DNA of 64,000 nt from Pontibacter indicus (GTDB lineage Bacteria > Bacteroidota > Bacteroidia > Cytophagales > Hymenobacteraceae): contig NZ_FTPP01000001.1 in NCBI RefSeq assembly GCF_900156345.1, positions 1,054,001 to 1,118,000 on the forward strand, in the 5' to 3' direction. Made by a program: the position numbers and the translations under genes. Positions 25,856 to 35,674 of this stretch are shown in pieces (the first letter of the stretch is position 1; each line of letters opens with the position of its first letter). The notes under the pieces were generated by a model. The model had not been told where the DNA came from and searched no databases. It was given only the letters and a program-made list of their open reading frames with translations.

Positions 25856-26866
25856 TCAAAAGCTTTCCCGCAGCGCATACGCCTGTCGCATACGGTTTAT
25901 CAGCCGCTCCGACTCCTTAAAGTTCAGGGTTTGCTGCCCATCCGAAAAAGCCTCCTCCGGTTTCTGGTGCGTTTCGTAGATCACACCATCAGCACCCGCC
26001 ATGACAGCGGCCAGCGCCATTGGCTCTACATGGTCGCGCAAACCGATGCCGTGCGAGGGGTCCACGATCACCGGCAGGTGCGACTTGGCTTTGAGCACTG
26101 GCACTGCGTTCAGGTCAAGCACGTTGCGGTAGGCATTTTCGTAGGAACGGATCCCGCGCTCGCAGAGCATGATCTTTTCGTTACCATTTGAGAAGATGTA
26201 TTCCGCCGCCTGCAACAGCTCCTCCAGCGTACCGGAGATGCCGCGCTTTAGCAGGACCGGCTTCTGTGCCTCTCCCAAGGCATCCAGGAGGTTGAAGTTC
26301 TGGCTGTTGCGGGCTCCCACTTGGAACACATCTACATAATTGATCATGTCCTCGATTTGCGACACCTGCATCACCTCCGTGATGATCTTGATGCCGTTTT
26401 CGTGGCAGATGCGGTGAAACATTTTCAGGCCGTCAATCCCCAAGCCCCGGAATGCGTAAGGCGAACTCCGCGGCTTGAACACGCCACCACGCATGATCTT
26501 TACATCATTCGCCTTAAGGTGCTCTACCACCAGCTCGATCTGCCGCTCACTCTCGATGGAGCACGGGCCGGCCATCACGCTGAAGTTACCCTCCCCAATC
26601 AGCACACCATCACCCAGATCGATCTGAGTTGGCTCTACCCGCCACTTGCGGGAGATCAGCTTATACTCGTCCGACACACGGTGAATGTCGGCCACGCCCG
26701 GCAGTTGGCCCAAAGTCCGGATGTCAAATTCTTTCTTGCCGATTCCGACCAGATAATGCCCCTCCTGTGTCACTACCTCATTAGCCTTAAACCCTATACC
26801 TTGTACCACCTGCAGGATGCGCTCCTTCAGTTCGGCCGGTATACCTTGTTGCAGTTGTATGATCAT
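25856..26866 (-). CDS. aroF: 3-deoxy-7-phosphoheptulonate (DAHP) synthase, type I-beta
   Basis: 336 residues. An N-terminal ferredoxin-like regulatory domain (about 1-70) precedes the KDO8P/DAHP synthase barrel: [10 protein letters not shown] (about 98-107), [35 protein letters not shown] and VDPSHGIG, with metal-binding Cys, His, Glu and Asp residues in these blocks. It catalyses the first step of the shikimate pathway. As the last gene of the trp operon (start overlaps the trpA stop by 4 bp), its supply of chorismate precursor would follow tryptophan attenuation. The gene symbol is a convention; numbering of DAHP synthases varies. Confidence 0.92.
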   Translation of the reverse strand: MIIQLQQGIPAELKERILQVVQGIGFKANEVVTQEGHYLVGIGKKEFDIRTLGQLPGVADIHRVSDEYKLISRKWRVEPTQIDLGDGVLIGEGNFSVMAGPCSIESERQIELVVEHLKANDVKIMRGGVFKPRSSPYAFRGLGIDGLKMFHRICHENGIKIITEVMQVSQIEDMINYVDVFQVGARNSQNFNLLDALGEAQKPVLLKRGISGTLEELLQAAEYIFSNGNEKIMLCERGIRSYENAYRNVLDLNAVPVLKAKSHLPVIVDPSHGIGLRDHVEPMALAAVMAGADGVIYETHQKPEEAFSDGQQTLNFKESERLINRMRQAYALRESF

Positions 26867-27651
26867 GCGATTTGCTCTTGTTTGATGCTCTGAATGAATG
26901 TGCTGATGTTTTGCTGCAGACTTCCCTCCTGTGCCAGCGCCTTGATGAAGGCACTGCCAATAATGGCGCCGCTGGCATGGTTGCAGGCTTGCGTAAAGGT
27001 GTCGCGGTTGTGTATGCCGAAGCCGATGATGCCCGGATTGCGCAGTCCCAGCGCCTTAACCCGCTCAAAATAAGCAGTGTTAACTACCGAACGCTCCGTT
27101 GTACCGCCCGTCACCGAGGCCGATGACACCATGTAGATAAAGCCGTTGCTGTGCCGGTCAATCTCCCGGATGCGCTGCTCCGGTGTTTGCGGCGTGATCA
27201 GAAAGATATTGCTCAGCTGATGCTTTTCAAACAGCTCCTTATACTCCCGCACATAATCCGAGAGTGGCAGGTCCGGCAGGATCAGCCCGTCTATACCTAT
27301 TTCGCTGGCTTTTTGTAGAAAGCGTTCCACACTATACTGCATCACCGGGTTCAGGTAGCCCATCAGCACCAGCGGAATCTGGGTATGGCGTCGGATATCC
27401 TGCAGCTGCTCAAAAAGCTTCGGAATGGTCATCCAGTTACGTAGGGCAACCTGTGAGCTTTGCTGAATGGTCGGTCCGTCCGCCAGTGGGTCAGAGAAGG
27501 GCATGCCGATCTCAATCAGGTCCACCCCATTTTTCTCCAGTTCCAGAATGATTGGCACTGTGTCCTCCAGGTTGGGGTAACCGGCCGTGAAGTAAACCGA
27601 AAGCAAGCCCTCCGGCTTTTGCGCGAAAAGTTGCTGAATTCTATTTGTCAT
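26863..27651 (-). CDS. trpA: tryptophan synthase alpha subunit
   Basis: 262 residues from ATG at 27651, which overlaps the trpB stop by 11 bp; an ATG at 27669 would add six residues. Catalytic Glu in [19 protein letters not shown] and Asp in [12 protein letters not shown] are present, and the phosphate loop is [10 protein letters not shown] plus GSAFIK. It cleaves indole glycerol phosphate to indole, channelled to TrpB. Confidence 0.95.
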   Translation of the reverse strand: MTNRIQQLFAQKPEGLLSVYFTAGYPNLEDTVPIILELEKNGVDLIEIGMPFSDPLADGPTIQQSSQVALRNWMTIPKLFEQLQDIRRHTQIPLVLMGYLNPVMQYSVERFLQKASEIGIDGLILPDLPLSDYVREYKELFEKHQLSNIFLITPQTPEQRIREIDRHSNGFIYMVSSASVTGGTTERSVVNTAYFERVKALGLRNPGIIGFGIHNRDTFTQACNHASGAIIGSAFIKALAQEGSLQQNISTFIQSIKQEQIA

Positions 27652-28831
27652 CGAATTTGAATCTGTCAAGGTAAGTACTTAAGTCTTTGTCGCCACGGCC
27701 CGATAGGTTGATCACCACCACTTCGTCCGGCTTTGCGCCCAGTCTGCCGATGGCGGCCAGGGCGTGGGCAGATTCAAGGGCAGGTATAATCCCTTCGAGT
27801 CTCGTCAGTTCCAGTACCGCCTGCAGTGCCTCTTCGTCGGTTATGCTTTCAAAGATGGCGCGACCAGACTGGTGCAGGTGCGCGTGCAATGGTCCTACGC
27901 CCGGGTAATCGAGACCGGCGGAGATGGAATAAGGCTCTGTCACCTGGCCATCCTCTGTCTGCATCAGAAGCGTGCGGCTGCCGTGGATGATGCCTTCCTT
28001 GCCCAGCACCGAGGTAGCGGCCGATTCACCGGAGTCTATACCTAGACCGGCAGCCTCCACGGCCACCAGCTTCACCTCGGGCGTATCGAGGTAGTGATAG
28101 AAAGCGCCGGCCGCATTGCTGCCACCGCCCACACAGGCCACTACATAATCCGGATTCTCGCTGCCTGTCTTCTCCTGTAGCTGTGCCTTCATCTCTTCGG
28201 AGATCACCGCCTGAAAGCGGGCCACCATGTCCGGGTACGGATGCGGTCCCACTACCGAACCGATGATGTAATAGGTATCTTCCGGGTTGTTGATCCAGTC
28301 GCGGATGGCTTCGTTGGTAGCGTCTTTCAGGGTGCGGCTGCCGCTGGTAGCGGGCACTACTGTGGCGCCTAACATCTTCATGCGGGCCACATTAGGAGCC
28401 TGCCGTTGAATGTCTACTTCACCCATGTACACAATGCACTCGAGGTTCATCAGCGCGCATACCGTTGCCGTGGCCACCCCATGCTGACCGGCCCCCGTCT
28501 CAGCGATGATGCGGGTCTTGCCCAGTCGCTTTGCCAACAGGATCTGCCCGATGGTATTGTTAATTTTATGCGCACCGGTGTGGTTCAGGTCTTCGCGCTT
28601 GAGGTAGATGTTAGTTTTATACTTCTCTGAAAGGCGCTTGGCAAAGTAGAGCGGTGTCGGGCGGCCGACATAATCCCGCAACAAGACCTGCAGCTCCTCC
28701 TGAAAGTCCGGCTCCGCCATGATCTTGAGGTAATTCTGGCGCAGTTCCTCTACATTGGGGTATAACATTTCGGGTACATAAGCCCCACCGAAGCGGCCAT
28801 AGAAACCATTATCGTCAACTTGGTATTTCAT
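27641..28831 (-). CDS. trpB: tryptophan synthase beta subunit
   Basis: 396 residues, normal length. PLP lysine in [16 protein letters not shown] (about 88-92), phosphate site [18 protein letters not shown] near the N-terminus and LSGRGDKDL near the C-terminus. TrpB1 type that pairs with TrpA. Its gene overlaps trpA by 11 bp; trpF ends 89 bp upstream. Confidence 0.96.
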   Translation of the reverse strand: MKYQVDDNGFYGRFGGAYVPEMLYPNVEELRQNYLKIMAEPDFQEELQVLLRDYVGRPTPLYFAKRLSEKYKTNIYLKREDLNHTGAHKINNTIGQILLAKRLGKTRIIAETGAGQHGVATATVCALMNLECIVYMGEVDIQRQAPNVARMKMLGATVVPATSGSRTLKDATNEAIRDWINNPEDTYYIIGSVVGPHPYPDMVARFQAVISEEMKAQLQEKTGSENPDYVVACVGGGSNAAGAFYHYLDTPEVKLVAVEAAGLGIDSGESAATSVLGKEGIIHGSRTLLMQTEDGQVTEPYSISAGLDYPGVGPLHAHLHQSGRAIFESITDEEALQAVLELTRLEGIIPALESAHALAAIGRLGAKPDEVVVINLSGRGDKDLSTYLDRFKFDDK

Positions 28832-28920
28832 TTCTGTTTCTTATTATCATTTCGACCATCGGGAGAAATCTGGTACACATTCAAATTCAGATCTCTACTA
28901 TCTTCGAGATGACTGTTAAT

Positions 28921-29562
28921 TTAATTCTTATCCCTTATTAAGCTAAAAAGCTTTTTCAGCTTCTCCACATCCTTCAGCCCCGGCTCCAGCTCAAAGCCAC
29001 TGTTCACATCGATGGCGAAAGGTTTGGTTCGCAGTTCTTTGAATTCCTTGCTCTGCAGATTTTCCAGGTTCAGTCCACCACTTAGGAAATAAGGTATAGG
29101 TGAGAAGTTGCCTTTAAGAATCTCCCAGTCGAAGACAGTGCCGTTGCCACCATAGTTGTTGCCGCGGGTATCGAAGAGGAAATAGTCACAGTAGCGCTCG
29201 TAGAGCAGGGTGTTTTCGAACACAAAGCGATCGTCTACGGAGAAAGCCTTGATGATTTTTATACCCGCCTCCTGCAGTTCCCGGCATTGTCCCGGCGTTT
29301 CGCGGCCATGCAGCTGAACCAAGTCCAACCCGTATTTCTGGACAGTATCCTGGATGACTTCAGTTGCTTCGTTCACGAACACGCCTACTTTCTGTATACC
29401 TGCCGGCAGCCCGGCTAAGAGCTCCGGGGTAATATGGCCTTCACAGAATCGCTTGGAGCCTTCGTAGAAAATGAAGCCCATGTAATCGGGCTGCAGTGCT
29501 GCCACCTGCCGGATGTTCTCCGGATCGCGCATGCCACATACCTTTATTTTGATCGCTGCCAT
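28921..29562 (-). CDS. trpF: phosphoribosylanthranilate isomerase
   Basis: 213 residues from ATG 29562 (MAAIKIKVCG); a start at 29586 is possible but adds only unrelated residues. General base Cys9 in KVCGMR and general acid Asp131 in FLFDTRGNNYGGNG are intact; the C-terminal phosphate loop is AIDVNSGFELEPGLKD. Compare with the homologue at 51241, which lacks both catalytic residues. It sits between trpC and trpB in the operon. Confidence 0.95.
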   Translation of the reverse strand: MAAIKIKVCGMRDPENIRQVAALQPDYMGFIFYEGSKRFCEGHITPELLAGLPAGIQKVGVFVNEATEVIQDTVQKYGLDLVQLHGRETPGQCRELQEAGIKIIKAFSVDDRFVFENTLLYERYCDYFLFDTRGNNYGGNGTVFDWEILKGNFSPIPYFLSGGLNLENLQSKEFKELRTKPFAIDVNSGFELEPGLKDVEKLKKLFSLIRDKN

Positions 29563-29591
29563 GTCTCTGAAATTTTGCCTTATCAATATCC

Positions 29592-30407
29592 CTATACCTT
29601 GCTCAAACTGGTCTGCTGCAAATTGCGCAGCTCCCTAATAAACTCCGCCGCAGCACGCTCCGGACGGCCATCTGTCATGAAGGTCTCACCGATCAGGAAA
29701 CCGTTGTAGCCTACTGCTTTGAGCTCCACCAGCGTCTGTGCTGATTTCAACCCGCTTTCCGACACTTTGGTGATACCTGCCGGAATATGGTTGGCGAGTT
29801 CAAAGGAAAGCGCCACGTCTGTCTGGAACGTCTGTAGATTACGGTTGTTCACGCCCACCACCGTAACGTCCTCACAGAGCGTCTCTTGCAGCTCTTCCAG
29901 GCTGTGCACTTCCAGCAGCACCTCCAGGCCAAAGGAGCGGGCAAAGGCGGCCAGTTGTTTCAACCTGGTCGGCTCCAGTGCCGCCGCAATCAGCAAAATA
30001 GCATCGGCTCCAATCGACTTCGCTTCCACGATCTGGTACTCGTCCACCGTGAAGTCCTTGCGCAGGATCGGGCAGTAATTGTACTTGCGGGCGATCATCA
30101 GGTCTTCATTCTTGCCGCCGAAGAAATTCGTATCGGTTAAGATAGACAGCGCCGAAGCTCCTGCCTGCATGTAACCAATCGAGGTGCGCTCCACGGATAC
30201 ATAAGGATTGATATCGCCTTTTGAAGGCGATTTGCGCTTGATCTCGGCAATGATGCCACTTTTGTCCGTCCGCAAGAGGTAGCGCTCCAGCGACAGGCAA
30301 GGCGTTTCGAAGTAGAGGCTTTTCTCCAGCAGCTTCACCGGGTATAGCGCCTTGCGTTCTTCCACTTCTTTGTATTTATGGGCGATGATCTCGTCGAGTA
30401 TGTTCAT
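29592..30407 (-). CDS. trpC: indole-3-glycerol phosphate synthase
   Basis: 271 residues, TIM barrel. IIAEIKRKSPSKGDI holds the catalytic lysine and the Glu-x-Lys motif, with a second lysine in LRKDFTVDEYQI and Glu in EVHSLEEL; ITKVSESGLKS is the phosphate loop. Single-function TrpC, not fused to TrpF. Follows trpD by 45 bp. Confidence 0.96.
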   Translation of the reverse strand: MNILDEIIAHKYKEVEERKALYPVKLLEKSLYFETPCLSLERYLLRTDKSGIIAEIKRKSPSKGDINPYVSVERTSIGYMQAGASALSILTDTNFFGGKNEDLMIARKYNYCPILRKDFTVDEYQIVEAKSIGADAILLIAAALEPTRLKQLAAFARSFGLEVLLEVHSLEELQETLCEDVTVVGVNNRNLQTFQTDVALSFELANHIPAGITKVSESGLKSAQTLVELKAVGYNGFLIGETFMTDGRPERAAAEFIRELRNLQQTSLSKV

Positions 30408-30452
30408 GATTTTCGGATTTGAAGATTTGGGGATTTGAAGATTTGAAAATGA

Positions 30453-31463
30453 TCAGACTGTGGCCAGCTTTTCATCCTGTATCAGCCTGTTGAATAAGGT
30501 ATAAGCTCTGCCTGATTGCAGTGTTTCTTTAGCTATCGCCACGGCATCCGGTATGGCAAATTCCGGACGGGCGCAGTGAATGGCCATACCTGCATTGGCG
30601 GCCACGACGTCGGTCTGTGCCGCGGTGCCTTCTCCTTTGATCACCTTCAGGAATATGTCAGCTGAATCGGCTATCCCTCCGCCGCCTTTGATCTGGCTGT
30701 GCTCCAATCTGCTCAAGCCAAGGTCACCGGCGTCCAGCAGCTGCTCCTTGTTATCGGCTATCACTTTAAAGGGACTGGTGAGGGAAATCTCGTCGTAGCC
30801 GTCCAGGGTATGGAGGATGCTATACCTGACATCGGGCTGCTGTTGGTAGAGGTAGCCATACATGCGGGCAAGTTCAAGACTAAAAACGCCAACCAGCTGT
30901 TTTTTAGGGAAAGCTGGGTTCACCATCGGGCCGAGCATATTGAAGAAGGTCTTCACGCCCAGGTCCTTGCGGATCGAGCCGACACTTTTCATAGCCGGGT
31001 GAAAAAGCGGCGCGTGGAGGAAGCAGATGTTGTACTCGGCAATGCTACGTTCCAGCTTGTCGGTGTCGGTTGTGAAGCGAATGCCCAGCGCCTCCAGCAC
31101 ATTGGACGAGCCGCAGGAAGAGGACACACCGTAGTTACCATGCTTGGTAACGGCAATACCATTAGCCGCTACTACAAAGGAAGATAAGGTCGAGATGTTA
31201 AAGGTATCCTTCCCGTCGCCGCCCGTCCCGCACAGGTCGATCGGATCGTAGGCATCCAGCTCCACACGATGGCAAAGGTCGAGCAGCGCATTGCGGAATC
31301 CTTCGAGTTCCTCCACCGTAATGCTCCGCATCATGTACACGGTCAGGAAACTCGACACCTGGTTTTGGTTATACCTGCCAGCCGCAATGTTGACCAGCAC
31401 CTGCCGCGCCTCTTCCCGGCTCAGGGTTTTATGTTCGAATAAGTGATTCAGTATTTCTTTCAT
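30453..31463 (-). CDS. trpD: anthranilate phosphoribosyltransferase
   Basis: 336 residues from ATG 31463. PRPP-binding GTGGDGKDTFNIS (about 74-86) and KHGNYGVSSSCGSSNVLEALG are typical; the C-terminal region has TLDGYDEISL. Transfers the phosphoribosyl group to anthranilate. An upstream in-frame ATG at 31487 is less likely. It follows trpG by 57 bp. Confidence 0.95.
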   Translation of the reverse strand: MKEILNHLFEHKTLSREEARQVLVNIAAGRYNQNQVSSFLTVYMMRSITVEELEGFRNALLDLCHRVELDAYDPIDLCGTGGDGKDTFNISTLSSFVVAANGIAVTKHGNYGVSSSCGSSNVLEALGIRFTTDTDKLERSIAEYNICFLHAPLFHPAMKSVGSIRKDLGVKTFFNMLGPMVNPAFPKKQLVGVFSLELARMYGYLYQQQPDVRYSILHTLDGYDEISLTSPFKVIADNKEQLLDAGDLGLSRLEHSQIKGGGGIADSADIFLKVIKGEGTAAQTDVVAANAGMAIHCARPEFAIPDAVAIAKETLQSGRAYTLFNRLIQDEKLATV

Positions 31464-31520
31464 TTTTCTTTGCGTATCACGACACACGTATCAAGTAGCA
31501 CGACTTTTAACTTTTAACTC

Positions 31521-32084
<564 letters not shown>

Positions 32085-32085
32085 C

Positions 32086-33495
32086 TTAATTAATCTCCTG
32101 TGCTAAGGTGAGGGCTTTGCGCAAAGCCATTAGTTTATTGTCCACTTCCTGCAGCTCGCTCTCGTCGTCGGAGGCGGCCACGATACCAGCACCCGCCTGG
32201 TAGAATAGTTTGTAGTCTTTGCTCAGGAAGGATCGGATCATGATGGCGCTGTTGAAGTTGCCTTTAAAGTCCATGAAGCCGATGCAGCCGCCGTAGAAAG
32301 AGCGGTTAGTCGTCTCGTAGCGGTCGATCAGTTGCATGGCCTTGTGCTTGGGCGCGCCGGAGAGTGTACCGGCTGGAAAGGTGCTGGCTACCATCCGCAA
32401 GGCATCTTCCGGCTTGTTCAGCTGCCCGGATACCTTAGATACCAGGTGAATGACGTGGGAGTAAAACTGGATCTCCCGGAAGGTCTCTACCTCCACACTA
32501 TGCCCGTTGCGGCTCAAATCGTTGCGGGCCAGGTCCACGAGCATCACATGCTCCGCGTTTTCCTTCGGGTCGGCGAGCAGCTTTTCAGCCAGGGCGGCAT
32601 CGGCGGCATCTTCGCCCGTTCTTCGGAAGGTGCCCGCAATCGGGAAAATACTGGCCTTGCCGTTTTTGATCACCAGCTGCGCTTCTGGCGAGGAGCCGAA
32701 AATTTTGAAGCTGCCATAGTCGAAGTAGAACAGGTAGGGCGATGGATTGACAGAGCGCAGCGAACGGTATACGTTAAACTCGTCTCCCTGGAAAGCCTGC
32801 TCGAAGCGGCGGGACAGTACCAACTGGAATACATCCCCCCGGAAGCAGTGTTCTTTGGCCTTTTTAATATTCTGCAGAAACCCTTCCCGGCTGATGTTGC
32901 AGGCCTCTTCACCCACTGCCTTAAAGGTATAGCTCGGAATGTTGCGGCTGTTGAGCAAAGCCTCGAGCTGCGTGATGCCATCCTGATCAGGCTCACCACA
33001 GGTATGGGAGAAGAGATAAGCTTCGTTCGTGAAGTGGTTGATAGCGATGATGTAGCGGTAGACGGCATAATACAGGTCCGGCATCTGCTGGCGGTCCGGG
33101 CGCAGGCTGATCTGCACGTCTTCGTAGTAGCGCACCGCATCGTAGTTCATATAGCCAAACAAACCGTTGCTGATAAAGCTGAAGTGCGTCTCCTCCGGCT
33201 CAAACCTGCCCGCAAAGGCCGACAGCAAGGCCGGCACATCCGTGTCACGGGTGATAGGCGTTTGGCTGGTGTGACCATCCGGGTATACCTCCGTCAGTAC
33301 CTCGTCCTCTGCCTTAATGCTGGCCATTGGACTGCAGCAGATATAGGAGAAGCTGTTTTCTGCACCGTGGTAGTCCGAGCTCTCGAGCAGAATGCTGTTC
33401 GGGAAACGGTCGCGCAGTTTCAGGTATACACTTACCGGCGTGAGCGTGTCGGCCAGCAAGCGTTTGTAGACGGTGTGAATCTTGTAGTTCTTCAT
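32086..33495 (-). CDS. trpE: anthranilate synthase component I
   Basis: 469 residues from ATG 33495 (MKNYKIHTVYKR); a start at 33537 would run through the attenuator stem and is rejected. The N-terminal ILLESSDYHG holds the LLES-type tryptophan feedback site. The chorismate-binding domain shows GDVFQLVLSRRFEQ, IAGTFRRTGEDAADAALAE, DLARNDLSRN, FPAGTLSGAPKHKAM and GCIGFMDFKGNFNSAI. First gene after trpL; 30 bp separate the terminator stem from the ATG. Confidence 0.96.
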   Translation of the reverse strand: MKNYKIHTVYKRLLADTLTPVSVYLKLRDRFPNSILLESSDYHGAENSFSYICCSPMASIKAEDEVLTEVYPDGHTSQTPITRDTDVPALLSAFAGRFEPEETHFSFISNGLFGYMNYDAVRYYEDVQISLRPDRQQMPDLYYAVYRYIIAINHFTNEAYLFSHTCGEPDQDGITQLEALLNSRNIPSYTFKAVGEEACNISREGFLQNIKKAKEHCFRGDVFQLVLSRRFEQAFQGDEFNVYRSLRSVNPSPYLFYFDYGSFKIFGSSPEAQLVIKNGKASIFPIAGTFRRTGEDAADAALAEKLLADPKENAEHVMLVDLARNDLSRNGHSVEVETFREIQFYSHVIHLVSKVSGQLNKPEDALRMVASTFPAGTLSGAPKHKAMQLIDRYETTNRSFYGGCIGFMDFKGNFNSAIMIRSFLSKDYKLFYQAGAGIVAASDDESELQEVDNKLMALRKALTLAQEIN

Positions 33496-33525
33496 CAGTT
33501 TGAAAAGGGGTAGAAAATAAAAAAA

Positions 33526-33549
33526 CCTGCCATTCAAGTGAACAGCAGG
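33526..33549 (-). terminator. trpL attenuator terminator
   Basis: CCTGC and GCAGG arms (33526-33530, 33545-33549) with an inner TTCA/TGAA pairing, followed on the minus strand by seven T and more. The element GTGAACAG at 33538-33545 (plus strand) is exactly complementary to CTGTTCAC at 33605-33612 in the leader, an 8-bp antiterminator that competes with the terminator. Confidence 0.85.
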
Positions 33550-33576
33550 CTTTTATACCTTTGGCTATAGATTGTA

Positions 33577-33666
33577 TTAGCTTCTTATATCTAACATAGC
33601 GGGTCTGTTCACGATACTTTGCGTAACGTGCCACCACCATGCAGTATGAAGAAGATTTTGGATCAT
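33577..33666 (-). CDS. trpL: tryptophan operon leader peptide
   Basis: 29 codons starting MIQNLLHTAWWWHVTQSI, with three consecutive TGG codons at 33631-33639. The start is set by the promoter at 33708-33738: longer in-frame ORFs upstream would include it and cannot be transcribed from it. The antiterminator arm begins 18 nt after the last Trp codon and is inside the ORF, so ribosome stalling at Trp codons frees it. The layout equals the enterobacterial trp attenuator. Confidence 0.88.
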   Translation of the reverse strand: MIQNLLHTAWWWHVTQSIVNRPAMLDIRS

Positions 33667-33675
33667 GTGCTTTCT

Positions 33676-33706
33676 AAAACAGGGACAAAAATTGAAGTCC
33701 TGTTTT
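33676..33706 (-). promoter_or_regulatory. hairpin at 5' end of trp leader mRNA
   Basis: AAAACAGGGAC (33676-33686) pairs with GTCCTGTTTT (33697-33706) with one bulged base, forming a ten-pair stem right at the predicted transcription start and before the trpL ATG at 33666. It could stabilise the mRNA or limit leader translation. Confidence 0.5.
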
Positions 33707-33707
33707 G

Positions 33708-33738
33708 CAAAGGTAAAGGCTAAACCGTGGAATGCAAA
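33708..33738 (-). promoter_or_regulatory. trp operon promoter
   Basis: On the minus strand TTTG (33738-33735), exactly 19 nt, TACCTTTG (33715-33708): a perfect match to the Bacteroidota sigma consensus. Transcription would start near 33704, about 38 nt before trpL. Confidence 0.85.
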
Positions 33739-34067
33739 TTCTTTCGAAAATTTATTTAAGCAGGTGTGCCAATCTATACCTGTCTTTTCATAACGAAAGA
33801 TGACCCTAATCTGTAAAGTAACAGGGCGCCAGATTTTGGGAGAAGGCATTCCATAATTGGGAATATTTTGAACAAACAATAACGAGCGCCCTATTGATTA
33901 AACCTTGTTTGCCAGCTATTTGGCTCATTTTACCAACCTTGTACTGATTGGGTCTGGTTTTTGAGCAATACCTATTCCACTTGGATGTATTTATCCTGCT
34001 TCAATGGCTCAGCATAAAAGCTATGCGAGCGAGCAAGGTTAAGGCTGGATGTATCTGAAATGAACTT
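33739..34067. other. spacer upstream of trp promoter
   Basis: About 330 bp between divergent trp promoter and the STAS-like gene. I see no gene, no -7 match on the plus strand for the downstream gene, and no strong hairpin. One exact AGGTATAG-type octamer lies near 33774. Confidence 0.4.
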
Positions 34068-34475
34068 ATGAAATTGGTTAGGAACGAAATTTTGCATAGG
34101 CAAAGCAATATTCTGATTGAATTTAACCACTCGGAGGGATGGATTTATGTGAACTGGCGCGGTTACCAGAATTACGACACGGTGGTGGCCGGCTGTGAAA
34201 AGATACTGGAGATACTACTGGAATTAAATTGCACTAAAGTACTCAACGACAACACCAACGTGGAGGGCATTTGGTCAGGCGCTTCGAGATGGGTGGGTCA
34301 GGACTGGCTTCCCAGAATGCAGGCTGCCGGGCTGGAGTGTTTTGCGTGGGTGTACTCTCCCAGCGTTTTTAGTCGGCTTTCAGCTGACAAGACACTCAGT
34401 TGCACTGAAGACCCCAGCTTTATACGAACTTTTGATGAAATCACGGCGGCTAGCGACTGGTTGCGCAGCTTCTGA
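34068..34475 (+). CDS. hypothetical protein, STAS-like fold suspected
   Basis: 135 residues, soluble, no signal peptide. The alternation of short strands and helices (ILIEFNHSEGWIYVNWRGYQ, then a helix GCEKILEILLELNCTKVLNDN) resembles STAS/SpoIIAA-type small proteins common in Cytophagales, and several Trp residues recur. No catalytic motif. Function unknown; single gene ending in a strong terminator shared with hisB. Confidence 0.5.
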   Translation: MKLVRNEILHRQSNILIEFNHSEGWIYVNWRGYQNYDTVVAGCEKILEILLELNCTKVLNDNTNVEGIWSGASRWVGQDWLPRMQAAGLECFAWVYSPSVFSRLSADKTLSCTEDPSFIRTFDEITAASDWLRSF

Positions 34476-34503
34476 AATCAACCAACCGCTTTAACAACCA
34501 GAA

Positions 34504-34537
34504 AAGGGGTTGCCTGTAACTATTCAGGCAACCCCTT
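34504..34537. terminator. bidirectional terminator between STAS-like gene and hisB
   Basis: A perfect 13-bp stem (AAGGGGTTGCCTG with CAGGCAACCCCTT) and 8-nt loop, flanked by AAAA and TTCTTAATT. It serves both convergent genes. Confidence 0.85.
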
Positions 34538-34558
34538 CTTAATTCTAGATAGTGCTAT

Positions 34559-35653
34559 TTACAAAGTCCCTTTCGTGCTAGGTATAGAGTTGTCCTCCGG
34601 ATTTCGCTTCACCGCCATCTGAATCGCTTTGGCAAACGCCTTGAAAATCGCCTCGATCTTGTGGTGCTCATTCTGCCCTTCGGCTTTCACGTTGAGGTTA
34701 CACTTTGCCGCGTCGTTGAACGACTTGAAGAAATGGAAGAACATTTCGGTTGGCATGTCGCCCACCTTCTCGCGCTTGAACTCAGCTTCCCACACCGTCC
34801 AGGGCCTTCCGCTAAAGTCCAGGGCCACTTGGGCCAGCACGTCATCCATCGGCAGCAGGAAACCATAGCGACTGATGCCTTTCTTATCGCCAAGCGCTGC
34901 CAGGAAGGCTTCGCCGAGGGCAAGTCCCGTATCTTCGATGGTATGATGCTCGTCGATGTGCAGGTCGCCTTTTACCTGTATGCTGAGGTCCAGTTTGCCG
35001 TGCTTGGCGAGCTGCTCCAGCATGTGGTCGAAGAATCCGAGTCCGGTATGGATATTCATCTGCCCGGTACCATCCAGGTTCAGGTCGATTGCTATATCGG
35101 TCTCGCTTGTCTGGCGTCTGATAGAAGCGCGACGGGCAGGCAGTTTCAGGAAGGTATAGATCTCATCCCAGTCGTTGGTGCTCAGGGCGGCATCCTCCAC
35201 CACGTTCTCCCCGATAAAGATCGCTTGGGCACCCAGGTTTTTAGCCAGTTGTACATCCGTTAGCCTGTCTCCAATCACATAAGAGTTGCCCAGATCATAT
35301 TCTCCTGACAGGTATTTTTTCATCATGCCTATACCTGGCTTTCTGGTCTCAAGCCCTTCATGCTCAAAGCTGCGATCAATTAGAATATCGTCGAATGTGA
35401 TGCCTTCTCCTTTCAGGATATCGAGCATCTTATTCTGGTAGGGCCAGAAGGTGTGCTCCGGGTATGAATCAGTGCCGAGTCCGTCCTGGTTGGTTACCAT
35501 CACGAGTTCGTAATCCAGCTCGTTGTAAATTCTGTACAGATTACGAATTACTTTGGGCAGGAACTCAAACTTCTCAAAAGAGTCCACCTGAAAATCGGTT
35601 TTCGGCTCTACCAGTATGGTGCCGTCCCGGTCTATGAATAATGCTTTTTTCAT
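34559..35653 (-). CDS. hisB: bifunctional histidinol-phosphatase / imidazoleglycerol-phosphate dehydratase
   Basis: 364 residues. The N-terminal HAD phosphatase (about 1-165) starts [14 protein letters not shown] with the two catalytic aspartates and has the [13 protein letters not shown] motif. The C-terminal dehydratase (about 170-364) has [34 protein letters not shown] and [14 protein letters not shown], the two metal-binding histidine sets. It covers steps 6 and 8 of the pathway. Last of hisG-D-C-B. Confidence 0.96.
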   Translation of the reverse strand: MKKALFIDRDGTILVEPKTDFQVDSFEKFEFLPKVIRNLYRIYNELDYELVMVTNQDGLGTDSYPEHTFWPYQNKMLDILKGEGITFDDILIDRSFEHEGLETRKPGIGMMKKYLSGEYDLGNSYVIGDRLTDVQLAKNLGAQAIFIGENVVEDAALSTNDWDEIYTFLKLPARRASIRRQTSETDIAIDLNLDGTGQMNIHTGLGFFDHMLEQLAKHGKLDLSIQVKGDLHIDEHHTIEDTGLALGEAFLAALGDKKGISRYGFLLPMDDVLAQVALDFSGRPWTVWEAEFKREKVGDMPTEMFFHFFKSFNDAAKCNLNVKAEGQNEHHKIEAIFKAFAKAIQMAVKRNPEDNSIPSTKGTL

Positions 35654-35674
35654 TTTTTATATCGTGCTACAAAA

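Noticed and set aside
32332-33513. 393-codon open frame antisense to trpE
   Set aside because: Shadow of trpE codon usage; it runs through the trpE coding strand and has no recognisable domain.
33577-33879. 100-residue ORF containing the Trp run
   Set aside because: A consensus promoter at 33708-33738 lies inside it, so only the part from the ATG at 33666 (trpL) can be made from that transcript.
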